Both the position numbers and the translations under genes were made by a program. The notes beneath the pieces are model-generated. The model made no database searches, was not told the DNA's origin, and saw only the letters and a list, made by a program, of their open reading frames with translations. DNA of 64,000 bases, taken from positions 31,818,501 to 31,882,500 of the forward strand of contig NC_080567.1 of NCBI RefSeq assembly GCF_030253575.1, in the 5' to 3' direction. Every line of letters starts with the position of its first letter. The first letter of the stretch is position 1. Source of the DNA: Rhododendron vialii (taxonomy: Eukaryota > Streptophyta > Magnoliopsida > Ericales > Ericaceae). Shown piece by piece: positions 56,921 to 64,000 of this stretch.

Positions 56921-59900
56921 ATGGCCCCAGCAACTTCTTCACTGTTTGTTGAAACATCAACCGACACGTCACCGGCTGATGCAACAAAGCGAATAAGCGT
57001 CAAGACGCTGGTGGAATCACCTGGTCTCACGTCCATTCCTTCGAACTACTCCTACTCCACAAATCCTGATGAATCTGCTGGTTCAAACCCTGATGAAGAT
57101 ACATTCCCCATCATCGATTTTTCGTTGCTCACATCTGATGATCCTCATCAACGCTCCAAAACCATCCAAGACCTCGACAGAGCCTGCCAAGACTGGGGTT
57201 TCTTCATGGTAATTATGCATATGTATATACAGTATATTATAAATATCCATGCACCGAAAATGATGTTCCGAACGGATTTAAAAAAAGAAAAAAAGTAAAG
57301 TAAAAGTGTAGGTGAGAGGTCTCAAGTTTACCGTCGACTTGCTTTGTAATCTAACGACTAACTACTAACCGTTCCTTAATTGTTTTATGGGGTCCACATA
57401 CATCAGACGACATAGAATGATTTTAGGTGCGTACTTATTTTTGTATATCGACTTCTGATATGTTCATGCTTCCATCTTTTTCTTTTTCTTTTCCGGGATT
57501 AGCTGGTGAATCATGGGGTGTCGGAGAGGTTGATGAAGGAAGTTCTGGAAGGTTGCAAGGAATTCTTCAATCTGCCGGTGGAGGAGAAGATGGAATTTGC
57601 AGGGAGGGACATATGGCAGCCGATCAGGTTCGGCACCGGGGTTGATGTTAAGGTTGAGAAATTCTTCTTCTGGAGGGATTTCTTGAAGGTGATTGTGCAT
57701 CCTCAGTTTCACTTCCCCAACAAGCCCAAAGGTTTCAGGTACGTACAGATCAATTTCTTATCAACGCCACATTGAAAGATTGAATCCCAAGTTTATGGTA
57801 TTTCACTTATTTTAAAGCTTAATTATTATTCCCAAAAAAAAAAACAGCATCCAGGATCTTAGATTTGGAATGAAAAATTAAAAGATTGTAGGAGTATTAA
57901 TTAAGTAAAAGATATATAAGATTGGATTAGTACCGTTTTTATAATTATCTTTAGGAAGTGGCTGACCAGGATTAGGGTTGGCAATGGGGCGGATAGGGGG
58001 TGGATACCACTATCGCCGTCCCCGATCCCCAAATCCAAATCCATCCCCACCGGGAAATTATTTTTATCCTTCATCCCCTCTCCAAACGGGAAATGGGGAT
58101 TCCCGTGGGGAATCGGGGATCCAATTGGAACCACAGGCAAAATCGATATTCTTAATCCGGTATCTCTCCTGTAGCAAGACGCCAAGAACAAACAATACAC
58201 GCAAAGCTCTTTAAAGCTTCGTTTCTTAGTCTCTCAACATGACGCTATTTCATGAGTTTCCGACGTGAACAATATTTATCAGACGTGAATAATATTTATC
58301 TAACTAGAACTATCGATTTGAGTTTTTTTTTCTACTAATCTTCTATCCGTGGTAAGTGAATTCAATTACTTCTATGTTAATTGACAATGAGATTTAGTTT
58401 CTTTCTTTCTTCCTCACTTATGTATATATAGTACTCCTATATAATTTTCATTTATGTATATAACTTATTATATATATATACACACACACACACACAAACG
58501 GGGCGGGGCGGGGATGGGGCGGGGACCGACTCATACCCATCCCCTACCTGTTCTCCATTTTTTTAAAAAAATTATCCCTATCCCCTACCCGATCTCCGAA
58601 AAATCCCCGAATCCCCAATCCATTTGGGGCGAGAAATGGGTCAGGGCGGGATGGGACGGCCGGGATTGCCATCCCTAACTAGGATTCACACTCAACGGCG
58701 GCTCAAATTACATGTTTTTCTACATTGATCTTATACTAGTACTACTTTTAAGACCCCGTTACGCTCTCTTCCAAAACTTTTTTTTTCAAAAAAAAAATGT
58801 AATTTCAAACTCAAATATAACAAATATAAAAAATAATTTTTTAATTTTTTTTGCACCGTTTAAAAGATCTCAATGAGATATATCAAACAAGATCGATATT
58901 GGTAGAAAAATTATTTGCGTAAATATATGATTTTTGATCCTGAAATTACTTTCTTTTTTTTAGAAACCGAAATGGCACCTACGAAAGTGTTTCCTATTTT
59001 TTGTTTTCCACAAATGCCCCCAAATACTTGCAATTAATACCCGCCCCATCCATAATAAATATTGCTACTTTCTCGTTCTGAGAAGGTGAGACGAGATTGC
59101 TGTATATACGTACGTAACCTTCGATTAATATTGTACTCGGATTAATTAGTACCTGTGTGGGCCCAAAAATGAGCCTCACAAACTCATCTACGCACAATCG
59201 ATCTGTGCAATTGTTGAACGTTTTGACATTTCTATGAGCAGTGAGGTTGCACGAGAGTACTGCAAAAGCACTCGAGAGGTGACGACGGAATTGCTCAAAG
59301 GGATATCGAAGGGCTTGGGATTGGAGGAATGCTACATAGAGAAGAAAACGAATTTCGACGCAGGGTTTCAGCTGTTTGCTGTGAACCTGTATCCGCCGTG
59401 TCCGCAGCCGGAACTAGCAATCGGCATCCCCGCACACACCGACCACAGCCTCTTGACCCTCCTCATAGAGAATGAAATCGGAGGCTTGCAGATTCAGCAC
59501 AACGGAGAGTGGTTCAATGTGAATTCAATTCCTAATTCCTTCCTGGTTAACACTGGCGATCACCTTGAGGTAAAATGTTTTTTGACATATTAAAGAAACT
59601 GAAGATAATATTGATAGTAACATGTACGCAGTAAACGATATGTGGTACCATAATGCAATAGAAACACTACCCTTGGTCCTTTATGTCATGAGTACATTTT
59701 TGTGCATATTTTTAGTACAAGACATAATTATAAGTAAATTTTCCGAAAATATATTTTTCGGGTGGACCGGGCCCGTTAGCTCCATAATAGCTCCGCCACT
59801 AAACATATGTTTGGGCTTCACACAAATGAGTGTGCTGCTACCTGCACAATATTTTGAACACTTTCATCCGTCTTGTCAGCTCTTTTGGAAAAATCGAGCT

Positions 59901-60452
59901 GTGTTCTGAATTTTTTTACACTAGTTTAAAGACCTATATATTGAGATCTCTAAGTGGGTGAAAAAAAGCCGTTAAATGTTTTATTTTTTCATTTAAAAAA
60001 AGTAACGCCTTTTAAAAAGAATAACAAAAATGGGACAAAGAAAGTGAGACAGACAGAGTGTCATCATGTCTTCGCTTCTCTCCATTTTATAAAGAGGAGT
60101 CAAAACATCTGTTTTAAAAATATATATTAATAGAGACGCGCCAATATAAATAATATTTACTATATTGTAGCTCATACATGCATTGTGATTGTTTCACCAG
60201 ATATTGAGTAATGGGAGGTACAAGAGCGTTTCTCACCGGGCAGTTGTTAACAACACCGCTACAAGAATATCCATAGCCGTACCCCATGGACCGTCGCTCG
60301 AAACCGCGGTTGGCCCGGCCCCGGAACTGGTAGACGGTGAAAACGGCCGTCCGGCAATATACATGCCTATGAAGTTCAAGGATTATCTCGAACGTCTACT
60401 CGAGGGGAGGCCCTGCAACTTGGATCATGTTCGAGTTCCAGTTGCTGAGTAA
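56921..60452 (+). CDS. 2-oxoglutarate/Fe(II)-dependent dioxygenase, gene 3 (2-ODD19-like)
   Basis: Exons 56921-57208, 57503-57738, 59242-59569 and 60201-60452 give a 367-residue protein. Exons 2 and 3 have exactly the same lengths (236 and 328 bp) as in genes 1 and 2. The iron ligands are H240, D242 and H296 and the 2OG pair is R306-x-S308. It ends in VPVAE, one residue beyond its relatives, with one extra Asn before the LDHVR motif. It is clearly more diverged than genes 1 and 2 are from each other, so it is an older tandem paralogue. Intron 2 is 1503 bp, about three times that of the paralogues, because a hAT-like element (57973-58677) and a Tourist-like MITE sit in it. TATATAAA lies at 56848-56855 and AATAAA at 60543. 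Confidence 0.92.
57973..58677. mobile_element. hAT-like non-autonomous element in intron 2 of gene 3
   Basis: Termini TAGGGTTGGCAATGGGGCGG and (inverse) TAGGGATGGCAATCCCGG with an 8-bp duplication ACCAGGAT/ACTAGGAT at 57965-57972 and 58678-58685. GGGGCGGG-type subterminal repeats on both sides are typical of this hAT group. A (TA)n(CA)n microsatellite lies inside at about 58470-58496. Confidence 0.8.
58750..58980. mobile_element. Tourist-like MITE in intron 2 of gene 3
   Basis: Starts GACCCCGTTACG and carries the family core in reverse orientation (CAATGAGATATATCAAACAA). It lies 73 bp after the hAT-like element. Confidence 0.55.
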
Positions 60453-60548
60453 GAATATTGATGAGTAAATCTATTTGTCCGATGGGCTTGTGATGAATGA
60501 ATTGGCGATTCAAAAAAAAGAAGCACATAACTATTAGATAGGAATAAA

Positions 60549-61447
60549 GAAAGAAATTTGGTACAATAAATTTGTTGGAGAATTATATGTACCCATCGAT
60601 TACGAGAAAATAAAATGTTTGATTGATATGCATGTTAATTTGAACGATAGAATATTGCTAGATGATGTAGCTGTTAACAGTTCATACTCTTTATTTGAGG
60701 TCATAATTTGGCACAATAATGTTCATCTCGGCAATGAATGGCTCTCGATTGTTGGGTTGCTAAAATGATATTCGAGCCGTCATATGCACAATTCGACGGC
60801 TCAGAAATGCACAGCACGGTACCGTGCACCTCACTGCACAACACTAATCCGAAGTCCGCAGTTAGGTTAGGTAATGTAGAGCACTGGAGCTGATAAATTT
60901 AGGTCGGCCTTGTACCAGGAAAAACCTTTCTTAGCTTGGGAACTTTCGTTGACAATGGTATAAGCCTTTACAGATGTAATCAAAACATAGAGCCTTCAAT
61001 ATCTGACAATGACAATATCCCACGACAAGTGGTAAATTGTGCGGTAAATTGTACTGTTTAATTACCCAAATTTTATTCAACTTTCACTTATTTTAACTTT
61101 TCACACGTGATCAAGTTGTGCCGACAGTATGAAAGTAAATATAATTTATATTGAAAAATCTTCACTAGATTTTTTGAAGCGAGAAGAATCGATTAAACTC
61201 CAAACTAATAATAAAGCAGCTCCTGGAGTAGTCTATCCCATAGGCGGCGTTGATTTTCTAGTTGTGCTGATCTACTTCACCTACATCCTATGGTGTGACA
61301 ACAACATTCAAAAATAATAATTAAAAAAAAAAGTTTTCAATTTGTATAGAGAAACAATTGATTTTTCCACTCTCGTTTTCACCATACGCATTCCTTTTTA
61401 TTATTGGTATTGGTATATAATGTTATATTCTAAAACTAGAAAGCAAA
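60549..61447. other. Intergenic stretch between gene 3 and tRNA-Leu
   Basis: No gene, repeat or element recognised apart from AT-rich sequence. Confidence 0.4.
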
Positions 61448-61531
61448 GTCAGGATGGCCGAGTGGTCTAAGGCGCCAGACTCAAGTTCTGGTCCTCGTAA
61501 GAGGGCGTGGGTTCAAACCCCACTTCTGACA
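61448..61531 (+). tRNA. tRNA-Leu(CAA)
   Basis: A full cloverleaf can be folded. The acceptor stem GTCAGGA pairs with TTCTGAC, with A as discriminator base at 61531. The anticodon loop CTCAAGT between CCAGA and TCTGG gives anticodon CAA. A long variable arm (tcctcgtaagagg) marks a class II tRNA. Box A TGGCCGAGTGG and box B GGTTCAAACCC are intact, there is no intron, and a T5 run at 61548-61552 is the likely Pol III terminator. Confidence 0.96.
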
Positions 61532-61547
61532 AAAAAGCAGCCTCCGC

Positions 61548-61552
61548 TTTTT
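61548..61552 (+). terminator. Pol III terminator of tRNA-Leu
   Basis: The first run of five T on the sense strand lies 17 bp after the tRNA; a second T run follows at about 61558. Confidence 0.6.
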
Positions 61553-62134
61553 CCCTCTTTTTGTTTCGTGTGTTTGTTTAGCCCCATAACCCATGGGCCA
61601 TGGAGCCCAAGACAGTTTGGAAACACTCGAACAAGAGTTCAAATCCACGATTGGGCTTGACTTCAACTTGGGCTCTTGGCATACTAGTATCGCTCTGTAA
61701 ATAAGATCCCAATTGTAAAAAAAACAACACAGACACAAAGATTCGTCTGGCAATCTATTTTTGGTGTGTTTCTGGGTCAGCTTGCGCATACTTTGACTAA
61801 TTATCATCCCGGCCTGGTCAGAAGCGAGCCATTTACGTCGCAATTACAGAATTCACAAAAAAAAAATTACGTTCTTGCGGCATGGCTCCAAAAAAAAAAA
61901 AACGTTCTTGTGAGCCTTTCACTTTGTGTAACCATTGACAATTGTGTGGCCGGAAGCACACCCGGAACTATGGAACAGTGGCGTACTCATTTGGGGTCAA
62001 ACTTCCATAAACTGATGGCACCTCTTATGCTAGTATATTTATATTTCGGGTTAATTTGTAGAGAAATTCTGCTCATTTCTTTTTTCATTTGAACATTCTA
62101 AACATATATTTAGGCAGCAATTAGCATTAAACAT

Positions 62135-62171
<37 letters not shown>

Positions 62172-64000
62172 GGGGTGGGAAGGTGGAGCAATCGATCTTA
62201 ATTACTAATCAAATCCTTCATGCACAACTTGCATTTGTTTGATTTTATCTCTTGAAAGACTTTGATGACTCTTCCCGATGGAAACTTTAGTGGGGGCCCA
62301 ACTATTCTCTCTGTTTTTGTCAAAGGGCCCAACGAAATGAAAGTTCTTAATTATATCTTCTTCTTCTTATTTTCCTAAGGTCCCGTTCTATCAAGGTTCT
62401 TATTTTTTAAGTACTTATTTTTCATTTCATGAGATTGGTCATTCTTTCATAATATATCATCTTCAATAAGTACTTATTTTAGTTAGTGGAACACATCCAA
62501 ACTTGAATTTGTGTGTGTTGTTTTCATTTTACTTCTCACATCTCAAAAAATTGGACACTTTCACTATTTTAGTACTATAAAAAAAAAAAAAAACCAATAT
62601 CTGTTAATCCGTAATATTTTTGTATAACCAATATGGATCTTATTCAGTAGATGTCAATTAATTCTATTAAACAAGTTTTAAAAATTTCATAAAGCATTAT
62701 CAATTGAAAGATATAGGCAATATAAAAATGAAATATATGCAATCCCAAAAGTGTCTAACATTATGAGACGGAGGAAATATTAAATTTTGGAAATAATTAT
62801 TCTCGTTTTGAGAAGATGTGGTCGACGTTCCACACTTATCAATTGATGTTATTGATAAACTACCAACAAAAATGATGGGCTTCGCGTATGAATTCCACAC
62901 TTGCGGATTTGTGGAGGTAGTATTGCGCACAATTAGCAGGCGGTGTGATTGAATCCTAGGAATAGTTGATGTTCTTGTGATCTAATCCGGACATCTGAGT
63001 TATCAAAAGTAAGTAATGCGATTTGTCTCTATATAAAACAATTGGAAATCTAGGACGTATGCTTTTTTATAAAATTAAACCGGGTCTATACGTTTGAAAA
63101 GTAGCAAAGAGAACAAATTACACTAAAAGTCTTAAGTTGGAACCCCGCGTAGCAATGTCCTCATTATCGCTCAAGATCATATGATTCAAAAAGAAAATAT
63201 TTGTTTAAATCATACATAAAAATAGACTCCAATATCATCAAAGATAAACTTCTGAATGGGATAAATGCGTGGACAGCCACAACGACAAATAGGCTTCCCA
63301 AGTAGAAACACATATCCTCCAAAACTATTACAAGCCAAGCAACGTATCGCAAGATAATGGTACCCAACACTTTTTTTGCTCGGAGGTGTGTCTTCTAAAG
63401 TAGAATGGGACCAAACACCACAACAACTGCAAAGCTTGGATAGAGTTGAAAATATGTAAACCCATTGCGTTATAAGTAGTAATAACACATGAAAGCCAAT
63501 ACACAACAAAAAAACCTCACGGCCGAAAACAAGCTGGTGAGTGGTGGCCCACAAAAATCAAATTATGTTGCCAATAGTATCAATGTATCATAAAATATTG
63601 AACAAATAATTGAGACGATGGGAACATTGGGAAGGGCCACTTCTTTTGAAAACCAAATTGGAGACACGGAACGTGTGGGGGAGCTCCAAAGGTAACGTGG
63701 CGCAGCTCCCACCACCACTCTTGGCATTTTCGCTTTCTCCCACACCACCCATGCGCATTGGCGGAGACTAATTAAAGACGGAATCAAATTGAGTTGAATT
63801 GGCGATCAATACATAAAAGGATCTGGCTTCTCTGCCGTCCGTCCAATCGCGGATAAAGAAGTCTCTGCTGTTGAATCTTGGTCATTCATCTCGATAATCA
63901 ACAGTTCATATTAATTGGTACAATATCTTACCTAGCGGTGATAATATACTATCGACGAATTTAGACCATTAAAATATTTAGGGACGACTGTAACTTGCGA
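61553..64000. other. Right-end intergenic sequence
   Basis: It holds a (GA)n tract at about 62137-62168, a Tourist/TIR relative at 62380-62495 and a decayed Stowaway-type repeat at 62560-62780 ending GAGACGGAGGAAATA. Minus-strand ORFs at 63210-63787 match no family I know. Confidence 0.4.

Noticed and set aside
62137..62168. (GA)n tract, considered as a regulatory or repeat array
   Set aside because: An ordinary microsatellite with no gene beside it. There is no CRISPR-like spacing anywhere in the window.
63210..63787. Minus-strand ORFs of 114 and 74 codons at the right end
   Set aside because: Cys-rich but without any motif I recognise. No splice-linked extension was seen, and the gene could lie beyond the window.

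Overview
This window is nuclear DNA from a flowering plant, most likely a eudicot. The evidence is GT-AG introns in AT-rich sequence, CT-rich 5' leaders, a nuclear tRNA-Leu(CAA), a Tat-lineage Ty3 retrotransposon and many MITEs (Stowaway, Tourist, hAT, Mutator-like), CACTA, L1 and SINE elements. An asterid/Ericales-like source is a guess only.

The host genes are three paralogous, same-strand, four-exon 2-oxoglutarate/Fe(II)-dependent dioxygenases (2-ODD): 7033-9780, 27671-30046 and 56921-60452 (363, 361 and 367 residues). Each spliced model is open and keeps the HxD...H iron triad and the RxS 2OG-binding motif. Genes 1 and 2 lie in a tandem segmental duplication (about 6.90-13.17 kb versus 27.55-35.58 kb) whose copies differ mainly by transposon insertions. 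Gene 3 is an older paralogue. A tRNA-Leu(CAA) gene lies at 61448-61531.

Layout: 0-6.9 kb holds MITEs, a SINE and an L1 remnant. 6.9-13.2 kb is duplication copy A with gene 1. 13.2-19.2 kb is old LTR-retrotransposon debris with a long Ty3-type LTR. 19,159-24,442 is a complete CACTA element (3-bp TSD) carrying two exons of a captured CDKB1-like kinase gene. 24.4-27.5 kb has a Stowaway MITE and a truncated Ty1/copia element whose LTR abuts the gene 2 promoter. 27.5-35.6 kb is duplication copy B with gene 2, an L1, a long perfect-type hairpin and a Mutator-like MITE. 35.8-38.4 kb is a long-TIR element. 42,773-54,580 is a nearly intact, young Tat-type Ty3 retrotransposon on the minus strand, itself inserted in a small TIR element. 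55.8-56.5 kb holds an RNase H pseudogene and MITEs. 56.8-60.5 kb is gene 3, and the tRNA gene and mostly featureless DNA follow.

The most unusual objects are: the Tat element, which carries a spliced 781-residue antisense gene with its own TATA box; the CACTA element with transduplicated CDKB1 exons; the near-perfect ~170-bp-arm hairpin; and the copia LTR that replaced the upstream promoter of gene 2. All calls come from reading the sequence; no database search was possible.
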